Shown here: in pieces, positions 1-8,001 of the stretch
Layout of the letters: each line of letters opens with the position of its first letter
Position numbering within the stretch: position 1 is the first letter of the stretch
Assembly: GCF_014352875.1 (NCBI RefSeq)
Contig: NZ_CP060695.1
Location: 2,015,501-2,079,500, forward strand
Length of the DNA stretch: 64,000 nucleotides
Direction of reading: 5' to 3'
DNA from: Polaribacter pectinis
GTDB taxonomy: Bacteria > Bacteroidota > Bacteroidia > Flavobacteriales > Flavobacteriaceae
Program-made: the position numbers and the translations under genes
Notes under the pieces: generated by a model
The model's database searches: none
What the model was told of the DNA's origin: nothing
Seen by the model: the letters and a program-made list of their open reading frames with translations, nothing else

Positions 1-1439
1 TCTTCTAATCTATAAATAGTTTCTGCTTCCCAATATTGCGCTTTTTGATTTACTTCTGGGTTATTAGAATTCTTGCTTTTTGTAAAATATGGCAACGCTT
101 CTTTTAGCTTTCTCTCATTAAATAATTGAATTCCTCTGTAAAAAGAAACTTCTAAAGACATTGCTAAATTTTCTTTAGATTTCTTTTTTTCTAAAAACTC
201 TAAAGCTCCTTTATAATCTTGTTGATGGATATATGATGAAACCACCAATTTACTGATCTCATCATAAGATTTAGATTTCGGATACGCTTTTAAATAATCT
301 TGTAAAACTTCAGCTACACTTTTAAAAGGATTTCCTTCTTCGTAACTTAATTTTACATAGTTTAAAGCGGCATCTTGTTTAATTTCTCTATCGAAATGCA
401 TTTCAGATGCAGATTTAAAAGCATTTAAAGCTTCTGCTTTTTTATCTAAATTTAAATAACATTCTCCTAAATGATAGTAAGCATTTTGGGCAACGCTATT
501 TTTTTCATCAATTATTTTATTAAAATTACTTACAGCATTTTCAAAATCATTTTGTTTGTAGTAAGCATAACCTAATTGATAAAAATCTGTATTATTCCAC
601 TTTCCTTTTTTACCTCTGTATTCTTTTAAATAAGGAATAGCTTCTGCATATTTTTTTAAGTTGAAGTAACTTTCTCCTACAATTTTAGAAATTTCTGATC
701 TTTCTTTTCTCTTTACAGTCTTTAACAATTCTTCTCCAACAATTGTACAACGCTCAAACTTTCCTGCTTTAAAACTAATATCTAACAAATAATAAGAAAT
801 CTCTAATCTATAGGTTTCATTATCTGCAATTTCTTTTAAAGTAGATTCTGCAATTCCATAATCTTCTAATTTATAAGCAATATAACCATAATAATATCTA
901 GAATCATTACCATACTTGGGGTCATTAATTAACCCTAAAAAATGTGGTTTTGCCAAAGAATAGTTATTAGTAACTAATAAACCATATCCTTTTTTAAAAT
1001 TAAGTTCTTTTCTGTTATCATCAGAAAGTAAATCTGTATTTACTTTTCCGTACCATTTTAAAGCGTAAGCCGCTTTTTTATTTGCAAAATAATAATTGGC
1101 AACATTAAAATAGGCTTTATTCTTCTTGTTACTGTTGGGATTTTCGTCAACAAAAGCCAAAACTTTTTTATCTGCATCTGGCTGATTTAACTTTACAGCG
1201 CACATTGCTTCATAATAAGCAGCATCAGATTTTAAATTAGAACTTTTTGTAGCTTCATTATTTACTTTTGTAAATGTTTTTTGAGCAGCAGCATACGCCT
1301 TGTTATAAAACAAATGCAACGCATTATTATAATCCGTTAAAACATTAGTTTCTGCAACAGATTGTTGGCAAAAACCTGATACAGAAAGTAATAAAATAAA
1401 AATGAATAGAAACTGTTTTCTATTAAAACCAAACTTCAT
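1..1439 (-). CDS. TPR-repeat protein, exported, 3' end cut by window edge
   Basis: The frame is open from an ATG at 1439 to the window edge, giving about 479 residues with the C-terminus missing. The N-terminus is a signal peptide: a short basic stretch, then a run of Phe, Ile and Leu ending SVSGFCQQ. The rest is helical repeats of the TPR type, for example AYYHLGECYLNLDKKAEALN and FYQLGYAYYKQNDFENAVSN, so a periplasmic or outer-membrane scaffold protein is likely. Flavobacteria often carry long TPR proteins of this kind beside ftsE, but the partners are unknown. It is divergent from ftsE, with 162 bases between the two starts. I do not recognise a specific function. Confidence 0.85.
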   Translation of the reverse strand, partial: MKFGFNRKQFLFIFILLLSVSGFCQQSVAETNVLTDYNNALHLFYNKAYAAAQKTFTKVNNEATKSSNLKSDAAYYEAMCAVKLNQPDADKKVLAFVDENPNSNKKNKAYFNVANYYFANKKAAYALKWYGKVNTDLLSDDNRKELNFKKGYGLLVTNNYSLAKPHFLGLINDPKYGNDSRYYYGYIAYKLEDYGIAESTLKEIADNETYRLEISYYLLDISFKAGKFERCTIVGEELLKTVKRKERSEISKIVGESYFNLKKYAEAIPYLKEYRGKKGKWNNTDFYQLGYAYYKQNDFENAVSNFNKIIDEKNSVAQNAYYHLGECYLNLDKKAEALNAFKSASEMHFDREIKQDAALNYVKLSYEEGNPFKSVAEVLQDYLKAYPKSKSYDEISKLVVSSYIHQQDYKGALEFLEKKKSKENLAMSLEVSFYRGIQLFNERKLKEALPYFTKSKNSNNPEVNQKAQYWEAETIYRLE

Positions 1440-1601
1440 ACAATTATTTTTGATGCTCAAAATGAATAACGCACATTTTTTAGATTTGTTTGATGGGGGA
1501 AGAAAAAATGTTGACAATTTTTAATCAAAAATAAGAATTGTTTGTAATTATTGTTAGAAAATCGTTAGAAACTTATAAGTTTGTAAAAAACTATTTATCT
1601 T
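1440..1601 (+). promoter_or_regulatory. ftsE promoter region
   Basis: TAAGTTTG at 1576-1583 fits the Bacteroidetes -7 element TAnnTTTG, with TTG at 1551-1553 as a possible -33 element, although the 22-base spacer is a little long. The ftsE ATG lies 18 bases after the -7 box. The minus-strand TPR promoter must lie in the same space, but I cannot place it. Confidence 0.55.
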
Positions 1602-2288
1602 ATGGAAAAACCAGTTTTACATTTAGAAAACGCAGACATTTATCAAAGAGATAATTTGGTCTTGTCTAAAGTGAATTTATCAATTAATAAAGGAGATTTT
1701 TACTATTTAATTGGTAAAACTGGTAGTGGAAAAAGTAGTTTAATGAAAACTTTATATGGCGATTTACGTCTACAAAGAGGTATAGGAACCATAGTAGATT
1801 TTGATTTAAAAAACTTAAAAGACAAAGAAATTCCGTTTTTAAGAAGAAAAATAGGAATTGTTTTTCAAGATTTTAAGTTGTTAAGTGACAGAACCATTTT
1901 TGGAAATTTAGAATTTGTTTTAAAAGCCACAGGTTGGAAAGACAAAGAGAAAATGAAAGAAAAGATTAATGAAGTTTTAGATAAAGTTGGGATGAAATCT
2001 CAGTATTACAAGAAAACCTACGAACTTTCTGGTGGAGAACAACAACGTGTTGCAATTGCAAGAGCTTTGTTAAATGATCCTGAATTAATTTTAGCAGACG
2101 AACCTACTGGAAATTTAGACCCAAAAACATCTTTAGAAGTTATGGAGCTTTTAAACGACATTCATAAAAGTGGAAAAACCATTTTAATGGCAACACACGA
2201 TTATCAATTAATAGTAAAGTTTAAGCAAAAAACCTTAAAATGTGAAGGTGGAGAGTTGTTTGAAGTTGCACAACAAGCAACTACTTAA
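1602..2288 (+). CDS. ftsE: Cell division ATP-binding protein FtsE
   Basis: ABC-type ATPase of 228 residues, the normal FtsE size. Walker A GKTGSGKS is at residues 38-45, the signature LSGGEQQR at 142-149, Walker B LILADEP with Asp166/Glu167, and an H-loop His follows in ATHDYQL. In characterised bacteria FtsE pairs with the membrane protein FtsX and couples ATP hydrolysis at the division site to activation of peptidoglycan hydrolases. No ftsX is adjacent here, which is usual in Flavobacteria. The closely related LolD family is the main alternative; the FtsE call rests on overall sequence character and is fairly secure. Confidence 0.85.
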   Translation: MEKPVLHLENADIYQRDNLVLSKVNLSINKGDFYYLIGKTGSGKSSLMKTLYGDLRLQRGIGTIVDFDLKNLKDKEIPFLRRKIGIVFQDFKLLSDRTIFGNLEFVLKATGWKDKEKMKEKINEVLDKVGMKSQYYKKTYELSGGEQQRVAIARALLNDPELILADEPTGNLDPKTSLEVMELLNDIHKSGKTILMATHDYQLIVKFKQKTLKCEGGELFEVAQQATT

Positions 2289-2291
2289 TTT

Positions 2292-3404
2292 TTAGCGGAA
2301 AATAATATCTATTATTTTTTGTGCATTTTCTGTTGGATTAAAATCTAATAATTTTTCTTGACGAGTTTTTACTTGTTCATCAGAAAAATCTTTTGCAAAT
2401 AAATCTTCTGTTTTATTAATGATTTCTTGCTTGGTATTTGCCAATTCACATAAACTTTCTAAACCAGTTTCTTCCACCATTTTAGAATTTGCAATTATGT
2501 GCTTCCCTTGATATAGCGTATTTAATAATTTTAGTTTAATTCCCGTTTTTTGGAAAGTCAGCAACGTATTAACATGCGCTTTTTTAAACAACTTTTCTAA
2601 ATCTTCTTGTGTTGGAATATCTTCAAAAGAAATGTTGCTATGCTTTTTTACTTCTCTTAATACTTTTGCGTTTTTACAACTACTTGCAATTACAAACTTA
2701 ATAGAAGTTTCTTTATACACATCAATTAAAAATAACGCTGCTCTAATATTATCCGCAATTCTTAAATCTCCATGATATAAAACGAAAGCACCTTTTTTAG
2801 TCTTGTTTTCGATTTTTTTTGAATTGTGAAAAACAGGAATATAAACTGCTTTTTCTCCATAATTATTAGAAAAATATTGTTGTTCGAAAGGAGAAATTGT
2901 AAAAATTCCAGTTACGCTTTTCAATATTTCCTCAAACTTTTTTAGCTTTTTTGCTTCAATACTATAAAAGATTTTTTTGAAAATATTTTTCTCACTTTTC
3001 TGTAATCCGTAAAAATAATCGTGTTCGATATTATGCGTTCTTACGTAAGAATCTTTAAAATCAAATTCTAAAATTGGATGTGTAGCATGCAAGCCTTCAA
3101 AAATAATAGGCGCTTTAATTGATTTTAAATTTGCAACTAACTCTTTATTATTTCTACTCTCAACTCTATAAGGTAATTTGGAAAACAAAGACAAAAAACT
3201 ATTTTTGCGATTGTAATAAAATACTTTTTCGCAGTATTTTTCTAATTCTGGTTCTTCTTCTTTGTTATTGTAAATATACGTGTGCAAATATATTGAAATG
3301 CCTTGCCTGTGTAGTTCTTTAATTTTAAAGAATACATCTATAATTCCTCCGTAATTTGGCGGATAAGGAATATCAAAAGAGACAAGATGTATACTTTTTT
3401 TCAT
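2292..3404 (-). CDS. Glycosyltransferase, GT4-like
   Basis: A 370-residue protein with a GT-B type layout. The N-terminal half begins with a beta strand and a Pro/Gly-rich loop (FDIPYPPNYGGI) typical of nucleotide-sugar glycosyltransferases that act on capsule, LPS or secreted glycans. The C-terminal half has the donor-binding fold (YIPVFHNSKK, FVLYHGDLRIADN, then FKKAHVNTLLTFQKTGIKLKLLNTL). It lies tail to tail with ftsE, three bases apart. With the oxygenase and the second glycosyltransferase downstream it suggests a small surface-glycan locus. Donor and acceptor cannot be read from sequence. Confidence 0.75.
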   Translation of the reverse strand: MKKSIHLVSFDIPYPPNYGGIIDVFFKIKELHRQGISIYLHTYIYNNKEEEPELEKYCEKVFYYNRKNSFLSLFSKLPYRVESRNNKELVANLKSIKAPIIFEGLHATHPILEFDFKDSYVRTHNIEHDYFYGLQKSEKNIFKKIFYSIEAKKLKKFEEILKSVTGIFTISPFEQQYFSNNYGEKAVYIPVFHNSKKIENKTKKGAFVLYHGDLRIADNIRAALFLIDVYKETSIKFVIASSCKNAKVLREVKKHSNISFEDIPTQEDLEKLFKKAHVNTLLTFQKTGIKLKLLNTLYQGKHIIANSKMVEETGLESLCELANTKQEIINKTEDLFAKDFSDEQVKTRQEKLLDFNPTENAQKIIDIIFR

Positions 3405-3460
3405 GATTTACAAATGTAAAATTTAAAAAATGAATACATTTATACTTTCTAAAAAGAATT

Positions 3461-4279
3461 ATGGAGTTTAGCCGAAAAGAAATAGCATCACTTATTTTTA
3501 AAAACCTAGAAGGTAACAAAACTGATTTAAAAAAACAGTTTGCTGCTCATAAAAATGATATTGGTTTTTTTTATTTAGATGATTTATTACCTAGTGAATT
3601 AGCTCTAGAAATTCATAAGAACTTTCCAAACACAGAAGAAACCGTTAAAAGAAAAAGCTTACGAGAGAAAAAATTTACTGCTTTTCAAATGGATAAATAC
3701 AATCCTTTATTAGAAGAAGTAATTTATGCTTTTCAAGATGATAAAATAGTAGCATTAATTGCTGAAATATGTAATATTGATTCCATTTTTCCTGATGAAT
3801 TTTTATATGCTGGAGGTTTATCATTGATGCCGAAAGACAATTTTCTGAATCCGCATTTAGACAATTCTCACGATAAAGACAGAAATAGATGGCGCGTTTT
3901 AAACTTGCTCTATTATGTAACGCCAGATTGGGAATTAGAAAATGGCGGTAATTTAGAAGTTTGGCCAAAAGGTTTAGAAGAAAAACAAATTACTATTACT
4001 AGTAAATTTAACCGATTTGTGGTGATGGCAACACATAAAAAATCTTGGCACTCTGTTAGTAAAGTTACAACAGACAAAGTAAGATGTTGTGTTTCTAATT
4101 ATTATTTTTCTGATGAACCTTTAAAAGAATCTGACAGTTTTCATGTAACAACTTTTAGAGGAAGACCTCAAGAAAAATTAAAAGACAAAGTTTTACAAGT
4201 AGATAATGGAATCCGTTCTTTTCTGCGTAAAATCTTTAAAAAAGGAATTCGTGAAAACCCACATCAGTATAAAAAGTAG
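3461..4279 (+). CDS. 2OG-Fe(II) oxygenase family protein
   Basis: This 272-residue protein shows the double-stranded beta-helix iron site of 2-oxoglutarate dioxygenases: HLD gives His132 and Asp134, the distal His is probably His197 in KKSWHSVSK, and Arg208 in VRCCVSNYYF would bind the 2-oxoglutarate carboxylate. Family members hydroxylate proteins or small molecules; the prolyl-hydroxylase-like branch is the closest in style. No signal peptide is seen, so it should be cytoplasmic. It sits between two glycosyltransferase genes on the other strand, and its TAG stop abuts the downstream gene's stop with no base between. The substrate is unknown. Confidence 0.7.
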   Translation: MEFSRKEIASLIFKNLEGNKTDLKKQFAAHKNDIGFFYLDDLLPSELALEIHKNFPNTEETVKRKSLREKKFTAFQMDKYNPLLEEVIYAFQDDKIVALIAEICNIDSIFPDEFLYAGGLSLMPKDNFLNPHLDNSHDKDRNRWRVLNLLYYVTPDWELENGGNLEVWPKGLEEKQITITSKFNRFVVMATHKKSWHSVSKVTTDKVRCCVSNYYFSDEPLKESDSFHVTTFRGRPQEKLKDKVLQVDNGIRSFLRKIFKKGIRENPHQYKK

Positions 4280-5365
4280 TTAATTACAACTTCTAAATAT
4301 CTCCAATAATTCTTCTTCTTGATTTTCCCAAATAAGACTTGTTTTGGCTTTTTTTAATGCTGCTGAAAAATCTTTTTCAGTTAAACCAATAATCTGCTTC
4401 GCAAGTTTTTCTGGCATTCTATTCAAGACAATTTCACCAACTTTATATTGCTGAACAACCTTCTTCATCTCTGGTAAATTAGAAACTAAAACAGGAACTT
4501 CTGCTTGTATGTAATCGAATATTTTATTTGGAAGTGCAAATCTATAATTCAAGCCTAAATCTTCTTCAATACTAATTCCTAAATCTGCTAAAGGTGTAAT
4601 TTTATGCAATTCATTAGGGGTTATTTTTCCCATAAAGAAGATTCTATCATTCAATTTTTTGTTTACTACTTGCTCTTTCAATTGACAAATAATATCTCCA
4701 GATCCAATAATTACAAATACATGATTTGGTAAAAACTGCATCGTTTCAATCATCAATTCTAAACCACGACCAACATTAATTGCTCCTTGATATAAAATTA
4801 TCTTTTTATCAGCAGTTTCAAAAGGCAAGGTTCCCTTTTCAACTTGTTTTTGAGTTGGTAAATTTACAATCGTTTTAAAATTTGTTTGATATCTTTCATT
4901 GTAATATTCTGCTATACTATTACAAACTGTATAGGTATTTTTCAATTTTGGAAGTAACCATTTTTCTAGGGAAGTCCAACATTTTTTCACAAATGGTCTT
5001 TCTACTAATTCAGGAATTTCAGAAAATAACTCATGACTATCATAAACTAGTTTTTTTCCTTGAAATCTGCTGACCAAATAATTTGGCAACAGCGTATCTA
5101 AATCATTAGAAAGCAATATATCTTTCTTTAAAAAAAGCATCAGAAAAAACAAACGAAAATTATATTCAGCATAAAAAAGAAAGCTATTATTAAATAATAA
5201 TTTTATTCTTTTAGTTTTATAATTTCTGTGGATTTCTTTACTATCAGAAAGTTTTCTACCAATTAATAAAATTTCATAACCTCCATTTACCAAAGTATTA
5301 CAAACTTTTGCAACACGTTGGTCTGTAGATAAATCGTTAGAAACGGAAACTATAATTTTATTCAA
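4280..5365 (-). CDS. Glycosyltransferase, GT4 family
   Basis: A 361-residue GT-B glycosyltransferase. The N-terminus reads IIVSVSNDLSTDQRVAKVCN, a familiar start of this family. The C-terminal donor domain holds KIILYQGAINVGRGLELM, VFVIIGSGD, and the family's Glu region in DLGISIEEDLGLNYRFALPNKIFDYIQAEVPVL. A cytoplasmic or membrane-associated role in extracellular polysaccharide assembly is likely. It is convergent with the 2OG oxygenase gene, with adjacent stop codons. The sugar donor is not determinable here. Confidence 0.8.
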   Translation of the reverse strand: MNKIIVSVSNDLSTDQRVAKVCNTLVNGGYEILLIGRKLSDSKEIHRNYKTKRIKLLFNNSFLFYAEYNFRLFFLMLFLKKDILLSNDLDTLLPNYLVSRFQGKKLVYDSHELFSEIPELVERPFVKKCWTSLEKWLLPKLKNTYTVCNSIAEYYNERYQTNFKTIVNLPTQKQVEKGTLPFETADKKIILYQGAINVGRGLELMIETMQFLPNHVFVIIGSGDIICQLKEQVVNKKLNDRIFFMGKITPNELHKITPLADLGISIEEDLGLNYRFALPNKIFDYIQAEVPVLVSNLPEMKKVVQQYKVGEIVLNRMPEKLAKQIIGLTEKDFSAALKKAKTSLIWENQEEELLEIFRSCN

Positions 5366-5378
5366 AATGAATTTTTAT

Positions 5379-7055
5379 TTAAGACAATCCAGAAATAACT
5401 CCATTATTATCTATGGTCATATTTTCTGAAGCTGGAACTGAAGGTAAACCTGGCATTCGCATCATTTTTCCTAAAATGGGAATTATAAATTGTGCACCAG
5501 CAGCAATTTCAATTTCTCTAACCGTTACTGTAAAACCTTCTGGTCTTCCTATTAAAAATTCATTATCTGAAAAAGATTTCTGTGTTTTTGCCATACAAAT
5601 TGCAAAATCATTAAAACCTAATCTGTTTATTCTTCTCAAATTTAATTGTGCTTGCTTGCTATATTCAACATTTTTTGCTCCGTAAATTTCTTTGGCTATA
5701 ATTTCAATTTTATCAGTTACTGGAGATTTCCAATCATATAAAGGTTTGTATTGTGTTGCTTTATTTTCTACAACATTTACAACAGCTTTTGCTAAATCTC
5801 TTGTTCCTTCACCTCCTTTTGCCCAACCTTCAGACAAAACTGCTTCAACCCCTAAACTTGCACATTTTTCAATTACAAAACTTACTTCTTCATCTGAATC
5901 TGAAACAAAAGAATTTATAGCTACAACAGGTTCAATATTATATTTTCTGATGTTTTCTATATGTTTTTCAAGGTTTTTAAATCCTTCTGTAACCTTTTCT
6001 AAATCGGGTGTATTGTAAGCTTCTGACTTTGCTCCTCCATGATGACGCAAAGCTCTTATGGTAGCAACTAAAACTACACATTTAGGGTTCAATTTTGCAA
6101 ATTGAGATTTAATATTTAAGAATTTTTCTGCTCCTAAATCCGCGCCAAAACCAGCTTCTGTAACCACATAATTAGATAAAGAAAGTCCCATTTTGGTAGC
6201 AATAATTGTATTTGTTCCTTGAGCGATGTTTGCAAAAGGTCCCCCATGAATAATTGCTGGATTTTCTTCTAAAGTTTGCACTAAATTAGGTTTAATGGCT
6301 TCTTTCAACAAAATTGCCATTGCATTTTCAGCTTTTAAATCACGTGCAAAAACGGGTTCATTTTTATAAGTAAAACCTATAAAAATATCTCCCAAACGTT
6401 TTTTTAGATTTTCTAAATCTGAAGCCATACAAAGTATCGCCATTACTTCAGAAGCTGCTGTAATATTAAATCCGTCTTGTCTTGGCACTCCATTTGCAGT
6501 TCCGCCCAAACCAATTGTAATATCTCTTAACGCACGATCATTCATATCAATAACTCTTTTCCATAGAATTGTTCTTGGATCTATATTTAAGTTATTTGTT
6601 TTACTTTGAATATTATTATCGATTAAAGCTGATAATAAATTATTTGCTTTTTCTACGGCACTAAAATCGCCCGTAAAATGCAAATTAATATCTTCCATTG
6701 GTACAACTTGCGAATATCCACCTCCTGCTGCGCCACCTTTTATACCAAAAACAGGTCCAAGAGATGGTTCTCTTAAAACTACTGTTGCTTGTTTTCCTAT
6801 TTTATTTAATCCTTCTGTTAAACCAATAGAAACTGTCGTTTTTCCTTCTCCTGCAGGTGTTGGTGTTAATGCTGTAACTAAAACTAAATTATTGTTTTCT
6901 ATCTTTTTATCATCAATTAAAGACAATGGTAGTTTGGCTTTGTATTTACCATACATTTCTATGTTGTCTTCTTCAACTTTTAGCTTTGCTGCTATATTTT
7001 TTATGTGCTCTAGTCTTTTTGCTTGTGCAATTGCAATGTCAGATAAATGTGTCAT
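5379..7055 (-). CDS. fhs: Formate-tetrahydrofolate ligase
   Basis: 558 residues, the usual length for formyltetrahydrofolate synthetase. It joins formate and tetrahydrofolate using ATP to make 10-formyl-THF for purine and formyl-methionine synthesis. The ATP-binding loop TPTPAGEGKTT is at residues 64-74; other family blocks are EPSLGPVFGIKGGAAGGGYSQV, HFTGD, and the C-terminal MMRMPGLPSVPASE. Only 13 bases separate its stop from the glycosyltransferase start, so the two could be co-transcribed. No THF riboswitch was seen upstream. Confidence 0.97.
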   Translation of the reverse strand: MTHLSDIAIAQAKRLEHIKNIAAKLKVEEDNIEMYGKYKAKLPLSLIDDKKIENNNLVLVTALTPTPAGEGKTTVSIGLTEGLNKIGKQATVVLREPSLGPVFGIKGGAAGGGYSQVVPMEDINLHFTGDFSAVEKANNLLSALIDNNIQSKTNNLNIDPRTILWKRVIDMNDRALRDITIGLGGTANGVPRQDGFNITAASEVMAILCMASDLENLKKRLGDIFIGFTYKNEPVFARDLKAENAMAILLKEAIKPNLVQTLEENPAIIHGGPFANIAQGTNTIIATKMGLSLSNYVVTEAGFGADLGAEKFLNIKSQFAKLNPKCVVLVATIRALRHHGGAKSEAYNTPDLEKVTEGFKNLEKHIENIRKYNIEPVVAINSFVSDSDEEVSFVIEKCASLGVEAVLSEGWAKGGEGTRDLAKAVVNVVENKATQYKPLYDWKSPVTDKIEIIAKEIYGAKNVEYSKQAQLNLRRINRLGFNDFAICMAKTQKSFSDNEFLIGRPEGFTVTVREIEIAAGAQFIIPILGKMMRMPGLPSVPASENMTIDNNGVISGLS

Positions 7056-7232
7056 ATATATGGTTTACAAACTTTATTCTTTCAATTAAAAAATTAAAGA
7101 TAATTAATTTTAAGAATTGATACTTGTTTTTTGTTTTTATATCAGAAAAAGCGAAGAAATATTTAGAGTTTAACTCCAGAATAGGCAACTATTTAAGATT
7201 GAATTTAGTCCATGTAAAAGCAATCTTTTTTA

Positions 7233-7240
7233 TATATTTG
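7233..7240 (+). promoter_or_regulatory. Possible -7 element close to a start codon
   Basis: TATATTTG matches TAnnTTTG exactly, but the next ATG is only four bases downstream, so transcription would start at or beside the start codon. No good TTG lies 19-20 bases upstream, so this may be chance in AT-rich DNA. Confidence 0.35.
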
Positions 7241-7244
7241 AAGC

Positions 7245-7847
7245 ATGAAAATAAAATTGTACTTCGGTGCACTATTTTTAATGTTGATCTACTTTGGTAC
7301 GTTCCAAGAACAAGTTTCTAGAACGAATCAAGAAATTGTTTTGGAATTTGTTGATACTAAAATTAACAAACAAGAAATTAGTTCTACAATTACCAATATT
7401 AAAGAGAGACTTTTAAAAGTTGGTGTTTCTAATATTAAAATTCAAGAAACACAAAAAGGTACGTTAAAAATCTCTTATTACAGTTTCGTTCATACCTCTG
7501 ATATTAAAGAAGCGCTTGTTTTTGATAATCAATTAGCTTTAAACAAAAATTCAGAAAAGAAAGGTGATAAAAACGATACTTCTACTTACAATATTGATGT
7601 ATATGAAATAACGAATCAAACTAATATTTCTGACCAAAATGATGAATATATATTTGAAATTAAAGTTAATTCAGACAGGTTTACAACAAATTACAATTAT
7701 GTATCTACAAGAAATATAGATGCTCATAAAGTAAACCAACTCTATACAACTGCATACAATACTTATAAAAATCATCCTTTTACAAAGGATTACTCTTCAC
7801 ATCAAGAACCAGAAGTTAGAGCTGGACCGCACAAAAACTTTTTATAG
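7245..7847 (+). CDS. Small exported protein with SecD-like segment, unknown function
   Basis: A 200-residue protein. Residues 1-22 are a hydrophobic signal or anchor (KLYFGALFLMLIYFGTF). Residues about 40-95 resemble the ferredoxin-like part of the SecD periplasmic domain: NIKERLLKVGVSNIKIQE followed by GTLKISYYS and DIKEAL lines up in spacing with EVLRSRIDKFGVTSPNIQ, GRIQIELPG and DIERV of the SecDF encoded next. The remainder is polar and ends in a low-complexity tail. It is 154 bases before secDF on the same strand. The link to SecD is my reading by eye, not a search result; it could be a lineage-specific protein of unrelated function. Confidence 0.65.
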   Translation: MKIKLYFGALFLMLIYFGTFQEQVSRTNQEIVLEFVDTKINKQEISSTITNIKERLLKVGVSNIKIQETQKGTLKISYYSFVHTSDIKEALVFDNQLALNKNSEKKGDKNDTSTYNIDVYEITNQTNISDQNDEYIFEIKVNSDRFTTNYNYVSTRNIDAHKVNQLYTTAYNTYKNHPFTKDYSSHQEPEVRAGPHKNFL

Positions 7848-7932
7848 AATTTCATCTTGTTTACATTTTTTAAAATCACTTTAAATTAATGTATATCAAT
7901 ATCATAATTAGAAAAAACAATACATAAAAAAA

Positions 7933-7962
7933 TTGTCAGTTTTACGAGAAGCTATATATTTG
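7933..7962 (+). promoter_or_regulatory. secDF promoter
   Basis: TTG at 7933-7935, a 19-base spacer, then TATATTTG at 7955-7962 match the Bacteroidetes housekeeping promoter. The ATG is 40 bases beyond the -7 box, giving a leader of roughly 35 bases. Confidence 0.7.
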
Positions 7963-8001
7963 CTCGTTTTTAAAAAAACTAGACTTTAAAATAATACAAC
8001 A

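Noticed and set aside
3119..3322. Open frame of 67 codons opposite the first glycosyltransferase gene
   Set aside because: Composition is random-looking (many Cys, Tyr, Leu) and it lies fully inside a well-supported gene on the other strand.
5413..6018. Two plus-strand open frames opposite fhs
   Set aside because: Both are shadows of the strongly conserved formate-tetrahydrofolate ligase; no start signals or family features.
7056..7244. THF riboswitch before fhs
   Set aside because: No recognisable pairing or conserved core in the minus-strand leader; the gap is short and AT-rich.
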